Shown here one piece after another: positions 1 to 8,330 of a DNA stretch of 64,000 nt. Both the position numbers and the translations under genes were made by a program. Within the stretch, counting starts at the first letter, position 1. Every line of letters starts with the position of its first letter. The notes under the pieces are model-generated. The model was not told where the DNA came from. It saw nothing but the letters and a program-made list of their open reading frames with translations, and did not search any database. Origin of the DNA: JAWMQL01 sp033283165. GTDB taxonomy: Bacteria; Pseudomonadota; Gammaproteobacteria; Pseudomonadales; Halieaceae. Location of the stretch: positions 58,000-121,999 of the forward strand of contig JAWMQL010000011.1 of the NCBI GenBank assembly GCA_033283165.1. Direction: 5' to 3'.

Positions 1-49
1 GGAAGCTGGTAACAAAAACAAAAAATGCCGCCAGATCTAGTGGAGACAT
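1..49 (-). CDS. 5' end of an unidentified gene running off the left edge
   Basis: An ATG at 49-47 on the minus strand opens a frame that stays open to the window edge (16 codons: MSPLDLAAFFVFVTSF). An AGAGGA ribosome-binding site lies 5 nt upstream of it. The residues are hydrophobic, as in a membrane protein or signal anchor. It would be the next gene downstream of the double glycosyltransferase, so it could belong to the same polysaccharide cluster. Too little is visible to name it. Confidence 0.4.
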   Translation of the reverse strand, partial: MSPLDLAAFFVFVTSF

Positions 50-177
50 TAAATTCCTCTCGTCCATTATTGTTTTCATATGCGATACCAGTTTGATCCC
101 TCCCCTGAGGGGGCACTCAACTGCAGACAGCGATTAAAGGAGCCTGCAATCTAAATTTTCTAGATTCTCTCCTGAAC

Positions 178-2730
178 TTAGGTCATCTCACTAAGACTAT
201 TGTCTGAATACAGAGTCGGCAATTTTGCCAGTAACATTTCAGCGCTCTGCCGCCAGGTGAGCCAAGGAATGTTTTCGCTCTGTGGGTGCAGTGATTTATT
301 GTAGAGATCAAGCCACTGCAATATTGAGGTCCTGAGTTGTTCCTTACTGGTTCCGGAAAAGTAGAAGCAGTGCTCCCCAGCAACCTCTCTGAACACGGGG
401 ATATCCCTCGCAATTATAGGCAGGCCATTCTGCGCTGCCTCAATCAGAGGGAGCCCGAATCCTTCACCAAGACTCGCAGCGATGAGGCAGCTCGAGGACT
501 CGTAAAGCGCTTGAAGGTATTCGTCCGATGCTTCATTCTCCCAAAGAAACTTGTCCGGGTGTAACTTGCAAGCCTTGATGTTCTCCATGATATCGTCAGT
601 ATTCCACCCGATTTTTCCAACTATCACTAGACGCACATCAACACCATCTCGCCACAAGTCCAAAAAGGTCTGCATCACCTGTGCATGGCCTTTTCTTGGC
701 TCTAGAGTGCCTACCATCAAGAACGTGGTAGAGGCCCGGTTTTTCTGAAGCTCAACTCCGGCGCGCTCTGGTAGGCCGGTTGTCGGGGAGCTATTCTCGA
801 TATCTGCGCCAAGGTGAAACCAATCTATCATCACGGGTCGCGCCAATTCCGTTGGCCTTCCCGCGAGCCAGGCTTCCACTTCAGCAGCAACACTGGCAGA
901 AATGCACAGAACCTTATCGAACTTCGTGACAGCCTCGAGCCAGCTCTCATGGATGTCATGCACCCTGTGTTCTTCGGGCCAGCAGTCAGGAAATTGAATG
1001 GGGAGCAAATCATAGATCACGAAACATACAAAAACGCCACTCTGGCGAAGTTCCGTCAGGTACGCCTGCTGAACCCGGGTAGTATGATGCTGAAGATCAA
1101 GTCCCAGAAAGATATCCCCGGATTTCGGACTTACAAAGCAATTTGATATGTATTTCGTGGACTGTTCGCCACGCAACAACTCCAGAAAGCCGGAAGCCAC
1201 CCGGTAACCCGAAGTATGTACGTCAGCCCAAACCGGCAGCACCTGAATATCGTCGCCCAGCAACTCGAAAATCTGGGTGAGAACGGACCTCGTCACCCGC
1301 TGCACTCCCGTTCGAGCGTCGCGCTGTACAAGTTCTGAAATGTCGACGTAGATCGTCTGTTGGTGTCTCGTGTAAATATTCCTTTCGACGCAACTGGCGA
1401 TGAATGTATGTAGCAGGTCGTCGCCACCGGTTAAAAAATCCATGCGAGCGAGATTTTTCAACAGTCTCGTAGTCAGAATGTTGCTTTCAGTGGCAGAGAA
1501 TTCCAATCCCGACTGGGAACCTGTCTCCGATAACCGTTCCAGCGCTCTTTCAGATACCCTCTGCCAACTGAATTCCTTCGACTGCTTAAAACCGTAACTG
1601 ATCAGGTCGCTACAGAACTTTTCGTTTTCGAGAACAGCCAGGATTCTGCTTGAGATTGAGCTGGTATCATCAGGGTCAAACCTCGCGCTATGCAGTGAAA
1701 CCACTTCAGGAATGGACCCCGCGTTGGAGGCCACTACGGGAGTGCCGAAGGACATCGCTTCAAGAGCCGGGAGTCCAAAACCCTCCTCAGTAGAAGCCAG
1801 AACGAAGAGCGAGGCGTTGATGTACAGTTCTTTAAGCAGCGGGTCGGGGATATCGCTAACTATAATCAGAGAGTCTGCTGGAAGACCATTTCTCGAAAGC
1901 AGCTCCTTACAGGATTCCTGCCAGTAACCATCTTTTGGACCAATCAATACCAGCTGGTACGCATTTCTGATTGGAGCTGGCAAAAGTGAGTAAGCTTCCA
2001 GAAGTCTTGACGTGTTTTTATGCGGCTCCGGACTGCCAAAAGAAAGTATGTAGGGTGAGCGAACGCCCTCTATAATAAGTTCTTTTGATAGACATTTACC
2101 AAATTCTTCTGATGCATCAGTGAAATTTGTGGCAGAAGAAATCGTTGTTACCAAATACTCCGGGATTTTCAGGTGTCTGTTCAGTTCTTTGGCGGTGAAA
2201 TCGGATATGGCAAAAAAATGATCGTAACCGGCAAAGTTCTCCAGGGCGGAAAAATAGAAATCCTTGTAAAGAGGGTCTCCCTCCAAATAGATAGAATCAT
2301 GGTTAAGGGGAATCAGGTCGTAAGCTATACAGAAAGTAGGAATGTGCTTTGTGTAGTGTCTCGCGCCGATTATTGCCATGTCTCTATAGCCTTCAAACGC
2401 GCTGGTAATGATCACCGCGTCCGGAGCGAGCCCTGCTATAAAAGCATCCCGAAGATGTTCATTGACGGCTTTCTCAGGTGATTTGTGGGAGCTGTCGCCA
2501 ACATAGTGAGGAAGGCCGTACCATACACGGATATTCTCCTGATCGATGAGTCCATCGAACTCGCTGCGGATATATTCTATGGAGTCGCGAAAAAGAAAAT
2601 TTAAAGCCAAGACAAATTCATGTTCAGCACCAGATGTCAGTAAGGCCGTTACGAAATTCTGGGTATATCGCCCGATTCCTCTGGCACGACTCGCAGTCTG
2701 GGCTCCCTGCATATCGATAACTATACGCAC
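178..2730 (-). CDS. Tandem GT4-GT4 glycosyltransferase (850 aa)
   Basis: Two complete GT-B fold family 4 glycosyltransferases are fused in one chain. The first spans about residues 1-400, with the N-terminal loop GIGRYTQNF near 18-26 and the nucleotide-sugar motif EEGFGLPALEAM near 315-327. The second spans about 455-850, with TGVQRVTRSV near 475 and GEGFGLPLIEAA near 755-766. Each has the E-x7-E-type signature of retaining GT4 enzymes. The protein is cytosolic and has no signal peptide. Family knowledge: such two-domain enzymes in ABC-exported polysaccharide clusters often make two different linkages of one repeat. With gmd and rmd nearby, GDP-D-rhamnose (or GDP-mannose) is the likely donor; this is inference. 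The start overlaps the end of the FkbM gene by 10 bp, so the two are translationally linked. Base composition is AT-richer than the rest of the window. Confidence 0.88.
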   Translation of the reverse strand: MRIVIDMQGAQTASRARGIGRYTQNFVTALLTSGAEHEFVLALNFLFRDSIEYIRSEFDGLIDQENIRVWYGLPHYVGDSSHKSPEKAVNEHLRDAFIAGLAPDAVIITSAFEGYRDMAIIGARHYTKHIPTFCIAYDLIPLNHDSIYLEGDPLYKDFYFSALENFAGYDHFFAISDFTAKELNRHLKIPEYLVTTISSATNFTDASEEFGKCLSKELIIEGVRSPYILSFGSPEPHKNTSRLLEAYSLLPAPIRNAYQLVLIGPKDGYWQESCKELLSRNGLPADSLIIVSDIPDPLLKELYINASLFVLASTEEGFGLPALEAMSFGTPVVASNAGSIPEVVSLHSARFDPDDTSSISSRILAVLENEKFCSDLISYGFKQSKEFSWQRVSERALERLSETGSQSGLEFSATESNILTTRLLKNLARMDFLTGGDDLLHTFIASCVERNIYTRHQQTIYVDISELVQRDARTGVQRVTRSVLTQIFELLGDDIQVLPVWADVHTSGYRVASGFLELLRGEQSTKYISNCFVSPKSGDIFLGLDLQHHTTRVQQAYLTELRQSGVFVCFVIYDLLPIQFPDCWPEEHRVHDIHESWLEAVTKFDKVLCISASVAAEVEAWLAGRPTELARPVMIDWFHLGADIENSSPTTGLPERAGVELQKNRASTTFLMVGTLEPRKGHAQVMQTFLDLWRDGVDVRLVIVGKIGWNTDDIMENIKACKLHPDKFLWENEASDEYLQALYESSSCLIAASLGEGFGLPLIEAAQNGLPIIARDIPVFREVAGEHCFYFSGTSKEQLRTSILQWLDLYNKSLHPQSENIPWLTWRQSAEMLLAKLPTLYSDNSLSEMT

Positions 2731-4136
2731 CGGGAACTTCCAGATTTCTCAAGTTCAACAAATAGCGCCAGGCGAGCACTAATTAACTGGGCGCGTGGTG
2801 ACATTGGGCCGGCATGTAGTGCTGGAGCAGTAGTCTGTTCGGTCATGCGACTACGATGCTCCATTTCTGAAACTTTCATTAGCGCGTTATAGAGACGGGG
2901 GAATTGTTGTCCGATTGAAAAAAATGACTTCTGCAGTGTTGTATTTCCGAGAACAATATCTCTAGACTTCCTTATTGGCAAAAGGACTGTAGCGAGAGCG
3001 AAATTTAACAGAAGCTCGCCGGTCTTTTTTGCAATACCCAGGAGCAGTCTTAGTGGTTGTGTCACACGCCAGGACAAACTGTTCTCAAGAGCTTTCAGGC
3101 GCACTGTATTCTCAATGCTAATTTTCCGGGCTTCAGACATCATGGCAGCCAGCTGTGCGAAATCGTGCGCTAGCTCCCGGTTCTCTGACTCTAAAAAGAA
3201 GATTCTTCTGCAGAGATAGTCATGATTCAGGCTTTCAGGCTTCCGGCCGCCGTTAGATGAATATTCTGCGTCGGTGAGATATTGCTGAAGCGTCTGTATT
3301 CGCTCTCTGTCATTTCGAATTGTGTTATTTGCAGTCGAAAGTGACCGCTGCAGAGAATTGACAAGCTTCTTCGAGTTCTCGACTTCTTGTGTCAACTCCC
3401 GGATCTTCTGCTCCAATTCGAACTGCCCTGATCTGGCAGCTACTGTGGCATGTAGTTCAAAGTCATCAAATATGTTGGGAGGAGATCTGAAGTGCACTGC
3501 GAGTTCATCATACTTCTCTTTGGACACATAAAATCGATTTAATCCATCGAAATAGACGTATCTGTAGTCGCTTTCAAGCAGCACAGACTCCCAGTGTGTA
3601 TAATTTTCCTTGAGTAAATTTGGCAAAGTGGATTCTATGACAATTATCCAGGGTCGAAACCTTTCAAAGTCCATGCCCCGAACGACATCGAGTTCCGAAC
3701 CCTCTACGTCTATCTTGAGAAAATGAATATCGTTGCTGCAGTGTTTTTCGCATATTTCACTCAGCGGCAATAATTCTGCTTCAAACTTAATTTTCTCGTA
3801 TTTTCCATGGCTTTCGTGACGTTCGGCATGGTCTTTGACTGAAGTTGTAAGGCCTGTATCCGGAAAATCGTACAGCGTAATGCATCCTGATTCTGCACCC
3901 GCTGCGACTTTCAGATTAATGTCTCTCGGGCGCTCGTGAGTCAGCCTGGTGAACCACTGGTCTACTGGCTCCACGTTGATGCCGTGCCAGCCGTGTTCGT
4001 AGAAAAGTTTTGTTACTGAATCAAACGTTGGGTCATTGGCACCGACATCAATATAAAACCCATTTTCTATGTCCTTCAGCGCCCGCCACAGCATCACGTC
4101 TTCGAAATTCTGCGCATAGGAAACAATTCGCATCAC
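2721..4136 (-). CDS. FkbM-family methyltransferase with C-terminal coiled coil (471 aa)
   Basis: Residues about 1-235 are an FkbM-type SAM-dependent O-methyltransferase: FYIDVGANDPTFDS near 27-40 is the SAM-binding loop, and LKIDVEGSELDVV near 141-153 is the second conserved acidic motif. After about residue 240 the chain becomes strongly heptad-like and charged (FELEQKIRELTQEVENS onward) to about 345, ending in the motif ENSLSWRVTQPLRLLLG. A mostly helical tail of about 100 residues follows. The SWR-T-PLR motif after a coiled coil is common in glycan-assembly proteins. The gene sits between wzt and a double GT4 with overlaps at both ends (4 bp and 10 bp). By analogy with WbdD of E. coli O8/O9a (methyltransferase plus coiled coil that caps the polymer), it may methylate the chain end. 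The fold differs from WbdD, so this remains inference. Confidence 0.85.
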   Translation of the reverse strand: MMRIVSYAQNFEDVMLWRALKDIENGFYIDVGANDPTFDSVTKLFYEHGWHGINVEPVDQWFTRLTHERPRDINLKVAAGAESGCITLYDFPDTGLTTSVKDHAERHESHGKYEKIKFEAELLPLSEICEKHCSNDIHFLKIDVEGSELDVVRGMDFERFRPWIIVIESTLPNLLKENYTHWESVLLESDYRYVYFDGLNRFYVSKEKYDELAVHFRSPPNIFDDFELHATVAARSGQFELEQKIRELTQEVENSKKLVNSLQRSLSTANNTIRNDRERIQTLQQYLTDAEYSSNGGRKPESLNHDYLCRRIFFLESENRELAHDFAQLAAMMSEARKISIENTVRLKALENSLSWRVTQPLRLLLGIAKKTGELLLNFALATVLLPIRKSRDIVLGNTTLQKSFFSIGQQFPRLYNALMKVSEMEHRSRMTEQTTAPALHAGPMSPRAQLISARLALFVELEKSGSSRCV

Positions 4137-5356
4137 GCGATTCTCTTGATCTCAATGATCGGCTCGTTCCACAGGAGACCAATGAAATCTGCTTCATTCG
4201 CGTTGACTACGTTAAATAGCAAGGCCAGATCTCTCCATTCGTAGTTAGCAGAAAGATGAGTGTCCCGTTCGATCAGTGCGGTTTGAACTGAGTAACTTCC
4301 AGCTCCAAAATTTGCTGAAAACTCCACATCAAATTCATATTCGCTGGCCACGTTTGGATTGGTGATGACTTGTTTTGTATGCCATGTGTTAGTGCCAAAC
4401 AAGACCTGCCCCAGGCGATCTCTGATTCCATACCCAAGTACTAGTGATGGAATTTCTTGATTTACCATCACCTTGATGTTGAGCCTGACTCGCTCTCCAA
4501 CGTGGACCAGATCTGTTGCGGTATTCTCACTGTTAAATAATGTGATCTGCGTGATCTGTGCCTCGCCGGTTCCAGATCTTGTCTGTGTGCTTCCATCAGA
4601 AAGCTGCGTCGTTTTAATGGAGATGCCCTCGCGGTCTGCCATCAGCGCATTGTAATAGTCGATGACTGCTTCCGGTTCTGCGTCCTTGAGCAATTTTCCC
4701 TGGTCCAGCAACAGGGCACGATCACACAATGTTTGAATCGCGCTCTTGTCGTGTGAAACTACCAATAGCGTGGTGCCCTGTGATTGAAATTCCCGAATTC
4801 GGTCGAAGCTCTTGTGCTGGAAGTAGGCGTCGCCCACTGATAACGCTTCGTCGACAATAAGCACATCGGGGCGGTAAGCCGTAGCAACCGCAAAAGCCAA
4901 CCGTACCTGCATGCCACTGGAATATATCCGCACTGGTTCGTCAAAGTATTCTCCGATTTCAGCAAATGCCTCAATGTCAGGCATGGCTCTCTCAATTTCG
5001 GCATTGTTAAAGCCCATCAGTCCGGCCGCGTGATAGGCATTCTGCCGGCCCGTGAGTTCAGGGTTGAATCCCATGCCCAGTTCGAGTATCGCGGCTATTC
5101 GACCGCGAATCTGTACGCAGCCTTCGGTGGATCGCAACGTCCCTGTAACAATCTTGAGTAAAGTACTCTTTCCAGCACCGTTCTGGCCAATAATACCAAT
5201 GGCTTCTCCTGGCTTGACGTCAAAATTGATATGCCGCAATACCCAGTGCTCATCGGCCGGTTTGTGATAAAGACCAAACCATTGAGAAAAACGATGCCAC
5301 TCCGATTTGTAGGTTCTGAAGGCCTTGCCAACATCACGCAAACTCAAGATAGTCAC
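4133..5356 (-). CDS. wzt: Polysaccharide ABC exporter ATPase with C-terminal substrate domain
   Basis: ATP-binding subunit of an ABC-2 polysaccharide/O-antigen exporter. Walker A GQNGAGKST is at residues 57-65, the signature YSSGMQVRL near 145-153, Walker B VLIVDE at 165-170 and the switch histidine in VVSHD near 200. The first 245 residues are the NBD. Residues about 265-405 form a separate beta-rich domain of the Wzt_C type, which in E. coli O8/O9a and similar systems binds the modified non-reducing end of the glycan before export. At 407 aa it has the length of Wzt proteins with this extra domain, not of the short ones. It overlaps its partner permease gene and the FkbM gene by 4 bp each, so all three are probably one translational unit. 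Confidence 0.93.
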   Translation of the reverse strand: MTILSLRDVGKAFRTYKSEWHRFSQWFGLYHKPADEHWVLRHINFDVKPGEAIGIIGQNGAGKSTLLKIVTGTLRSTEGCVQIRGRIAAILELGMGFNPELTGRQNAYHAAGLMGFNNAEIERAMPDIEAFAEIGEYFDEPVRIYSSGMQVRLAFAVATAYRPDVLIVDEALSVGDAYFQHKSFDRIREFQSQGTTLLVVSHDKSAIQTLCDRALLLDQGKLLKDAEPEAVIDYYNALMADREGISIKTTQLSDGSTQTRSGTGEAQITQITLFNSENTATDLVHVGERVRLNIKVMVNQEIPSLVLGYGIRDRLGQVLFGTNTWHTKQVITNPNVASEYEFDVEFSANFGAGSYSVQTALIERDTHLSANYEWRDLALLFNVVNANEADFIGLLWNEPIIEIKRIA

Positions 5357-6147
5357 AACACGTCCGCCATTTCTTCGCTGGCTCGATTAAACAGAAAAAG
5401 AGCTACTAACAGTAACGCGGCGCTGGCGCTGAGTGTTATCAGTATGTCCAATAGATCGGGTTGTCTTGAGAATACCAGTGTTTCCTGATAAGCCCTTACT
5501 AACGGGAATATGGGGTTCAGATAAAGGAACGGCTGGTATTTTTCTGGGATAATCGAGATGGGGTAAACAATCGGGGTAAACCAGAATAATATTTGCAATA
5601 TTATAGGTACCACCTGAGCGATATCTCTGACAAATACGTTGAGAATACCGAGTATCAATCCGACTCCTACGCCGAGAGCAGCGGTCGTAAAAACCGCTAA
5701 CGGCAGCCAGAAAATGTGCACCCCCGGAAAATGTCCCAATACCGCGAATACGACAAGGATAGAAATAAACAGCAAGACGTTGTCGACAAGGCAGGTACCG
5801 ATAACGATCGCGGGTAATACGATCCTGGGGAACATAGCTTTCTTTATCAGATTGCCATTGGCAATAAATACGTTCAGGCAGCGAGTCACAATCTCGGAAA
5901 ACAAGCTAAAGCACAACATGCCTGCGGTGAGATAGATCGCGAACGAATATTTACCTTCAATGCCGACCATTTTAGCTTGAAGTATGTTGGAGAGTATCAA
6001 TGCGTAGATAACTACCTGGGCCAGCGGGTTGAACACAGCCCACAGCCCACCGAACTTGCTCCTTGCAAAGCGGGAGTAGAACTCGCTTTTTATCGAACTG
6101 AATACGAAGCTTCGGTATTGCCAAAGTGCGCGGATCATCAATGGCAC
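5353..6147 (-). CDS. wzm: Polysaccharide ABC exporter permease
   Basis: ABC-2 type integral membrane subunit. Near the start is the amphipathic segment RALWQYRSFVFSSIKSEF and the FGGLWAVFNPLAQVVIYAL hairpin, then about six hydrophobic helices and the typical FTPIVYP and NPIFPLVRAYQ stretches. It would move undecaprenyl-linked glycan across the inner membrane with Wzt. The frame is open back to a TTG at 6279, but that would overlap the upstream GT4 by 55 bp. I prefer the GTG at 6147, which has AAGAAGAG 8 nt upstream and gives the usual length of about 264 aa. The ATG at 6138 is the alternative. The start is therefore less certain than the gene. Confidence 0.9.
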   Translation of the reverse strand: MPLMIRALWQYRSFVFSSIKSEFYSRFARSKFGGLWAVFNPLAQVVIYALILSNILQAKMVGIEGKYSFAIYLTAGMLCFSLFSEIVTRCLNVFIANGNLIKKAMFPRIVLPAIVIGTCLVDNVLLFISILVVFAVLGHFPGVHIFWLPLAVFTTAALGVGVGLILGILNVFVRDIAQVVPIILQILFWFTPIVYPISIIPEKYQPFLYLNPIFPLVRAYQETLVFSRQPDLLDILITLSASAALLLVALFLFNRASEEMADVL

Positions 6148-6224
6148 TGTACAAACTCTTCTTGCGCGTTCGCGCGTAATGGCGTCTGGATGATAAATGT
6201 ATTTTCCATCAGTGTCTTCAAGTA

Positions 6225-7421
6225 TCAGTTCATTGTCGCCTGGTAAGCTGCCAGCGTGTCTGCAGCACAGTTTTTCCAACTGAATTTCTTTGCTCTGTCA
6301 ACGCCGTTGCACTCGAGTAATGAGCGTAATTGCTGGTCACCGGCCAGCGTCACCATGGCGGTGGCCATTGCCTGGGTGTCGCTGGGGTCTGCAGCCATTA
6401 CACATTCGCCACCGATCTCTGCCATTGCGGTGCCTGAGGAAGTCAGAACGGCAGTGCCCGATTGCATCGCCTCAAGTACCGGCAGTCCAAATCCCTCGTA
6501 AACAGACGGATACAGCAATGCCGTGGCTCCCGCGACAAGGGCTGGCATTAGCTCCTGTGCTACATAACCCAGATAATGCAGGACGCCGTCTCTATTGAGC
6601 TGTTGTAGTCTTGCATGCAATTTTTGACTTTTCCAACCGGGAATGCCGGCCACAATCAGTGGCAAAGCATCAGCACGTGTGCTTTCTCGGTACACCAGGT
6701 AGGCATCCAGAAGGCGGTCAAGATTTTTCCTTGGCTCGATACTGGATACGAAAAGAAAGTAGCCCTTATATAACAGCTTGGGGGACTGCACGACTTTTTG
6801 AAAGTCTTCAGGCGTTATCGGACGGAAAGCCTCTTCGGCGCCCAGGTATGTCACCGAAATATTTTCCGCAGGGTATTTGAAGCGTTCAATAACCTCAGCC
6901 TTTACCTGGTTGCTGATGGTAATGATGTGGTCTGCATGGTTCACCGCTCTCTGGATGTGCCCATTAACAAAACGAACCCGTGCCTCGGGGTGATATTGGG
7001 GAAACCGGTAAGTAGACAGGTCGAGAATGGAGACGATTTGTCGGCCCGGAAACCTGGGTAGCATGTAGTTTGGTGAGTGGAAGAGATCTCTGCTGCCGTA
7101 GTGGCGCAGTGCATGTCGTTCCAGTTGCGACATGAGAGATTCATAGATGGCTACTGCTGCCTTATTCCGGGCTAAAACGGATCTGGCCCTGCCCAGCATG
7201 AGGTTGAGATTTTTTGGGCGGTCAGTTTCGTCACTGCTGCTTTTCTGGTCACAGGAACGCTCCAACATCAGTGTCTCCGGCTTGCGCAATCTGCCGTGAA
7301 CCAGAAACATTAACTCATGAATCTCGGGGCAAGCGATCATCTCGCGCGCCAGGTGATAGGTGTACTGGCCAATTCCAGTGAGTGGTCCCTGCAGTGACTC
7401 GCCGCCCATCACCAGTCGCAT
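6225..7421 (-). CDS. Family 4 glycosyltransferase (398 aa)
   Basis: Single-domain GT-B glycosyltransferase of family GT4. It has TGIGQYTYHLAREM near residue 16, HSPNYMLPRFPG and SILDLSTYRFP in the N-terminal half, a linker phrase SIEPRKNLDRLLDAY, and the donor-site motif YEGFGLPVLEAM near 300. This is the layout of mannosyl- and rhamnosyltransferases such as WbpY/WbpZ of the Pseudomonas A-band (D-rhamnan) cluster. It follows rmd with no gap, and wzm lies downstream, so it probably adds D-rhamnose or mannose to the lipid-linked chain. Donor and linkage cannot be read from sequence. Confidence 0.9.
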   Translation of the reverse strand: MRLVMGGESLQGPLTGIGQYTYHLAREMIACPEIHELMFLVHGRLRKPETLMLERSCDQKSSSDETDRPKNLNLMLGRARSVLARNKAAVAIYESLMSQLERHALRHYGSRDLFHSPNYMLPRFPGRQIVSILDLSTYRFPQYHPEARVRFVNGHIQRAVNHADHIITISNQVKAEVIERFKYPAENISVTYLGAEEAFRPITPEDFQKVVQSPKLLYKGYFLFVSSIEPRKNLDRLLDAYLVYRESTRADALPLIVAGIPGWKSQKLHARLQQLNRDGVLHYLGYVAQELMPALVAGATALLYPSVYEGFGLPVLEAMQSGTAVLTSSGTAMAEIGGECVMAADPSDTQAMATAMVTLAGDQQLRSLLECNGVDRAKKFSWKNCAADTLAAYQATMN

Positions 7422-8330
7422 TCAGGCGGCTCCTCGATTTCTCAGGAGCCAGGACAACGTATCGTTAAGAACGAATTGCCTGTAAGTGCCGATGAACTCT
7501 TCCAGTCGCTGCGGTGAGCCGTAAAGGGTCTTGATATCATCGAGGCGAACAAATTCCGGGTTCGTGCGTATTTCTATCTCGTAGCCTGCCAACCTGTTCA
7601 GCATGCTTACGATGGATCGTAAGGAAGTCGGCTGGCCTGAGCAGACATTGAAGAGGTTGGCAGTGCTGTCGCAACCCAGCAGTCTGACGTAAGCTCTCAC
7701 TACATCTCTCACGTCGGAAAAGTCCCGGGAAATATCCAGGTTGCCCAGTTCAATATGCTTGTCGTTCCGCTGATACGCCCCAACGATTTTCGGTATCAGG
7801 AAATTGGGACTCTGGCCCACCCCGGTGTAATTAAACGGGCGCACAGTGACGATGGGCAGCGTGTCAACCTTCTCGGCAGCCATCTCCATGGCATATTTTG
7901 ATACCCCGTAATGGTTGGCGGGGTTGGCCGGCGTGTCCTCGGTGATGGGTAGTTGCGTGCTGTTGCCATAGATATTTGCGCTGCTGACCAGCAGTATTCG
8001 CTCGATTGCGGGTGCATGCTTCCTGATGGCGCTCAGCAGGTTGAGTGTACCCACGAGATTGGTTTGATAGATCTCAGATACATTGTCATGTGCCACGAAT
8101 GAAACCGCAGCAAGGTGAACCACTTTATCGGGCCTGGCCGCTGCCACGGCCTTGTCCAGCGCCTCGGCATTCAGGAGGTCTGCCACAACGTAACCGTCTG
8201 CGCCTGAAGGCGGCTGTGAGCCGGGCTGACAGAGGGCGACACAGCGGTAGCCATGCTGGTTGGCGGCATCGATGAAATAGCGGCCGGTAAAGCCCGATGC
8301 GCCGGTAACCAGAATGGTCTTGTCGGCCAT
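7422..8330 (-). CDS. rmd: GDP-6-deoxy-4-keto-D-mannose reductase (GDP-D-rhamnose synthesis)
   Basis: Short-chain (extended SDR) NAD(P)-dependent sugar-nucleotide enzyme. The Rossmann motif TGASGFTGRYF lies near residues 9-19, SSANIYGN supplies the catalytic Ser, and YGVSKYAME carries the Tyr and Lys. It would reduce the 4-keto intermediate made by Gmd to GDP-D-rhamnose. The 302-aa length and the context next to gmd fit Rmd better than GDP-fucose synthase, which has a different C-terminal half, but a 4-epimerising relative cannot be fully excluded. The start codon overlaps the stop codon of gmd by one base (TGATG), and its own stop directly abuts the next start. Confidence 0.85.
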   Translation of the reverse strand: MADKTILVTGASGFTGRYFIDAANQHGYRCVALCQPGSQPPSGADGYVVADLLNAEALDKAVAAARPDKVVHLAAVSFVAHDNVSEIYQTNLVGTLNLLSAIRKHAPAIERILLVSSANIYGNSTQLPITEDTPANPANHYGVSKYAMEMAAEKVDTLPIVTVRPFNYTGVGQSPNFLIPKIVGAYQRNDKHIELGNLDISRDFSDVRDVVRAYVRLLGCDSTANLFNVCSGQPTSLRSIVSMLNRLAGYEIEIRTNPEFVRLDDIKTLYGSPQRLEEFIGTYRQFVLNDTLSWLLRNRGAA

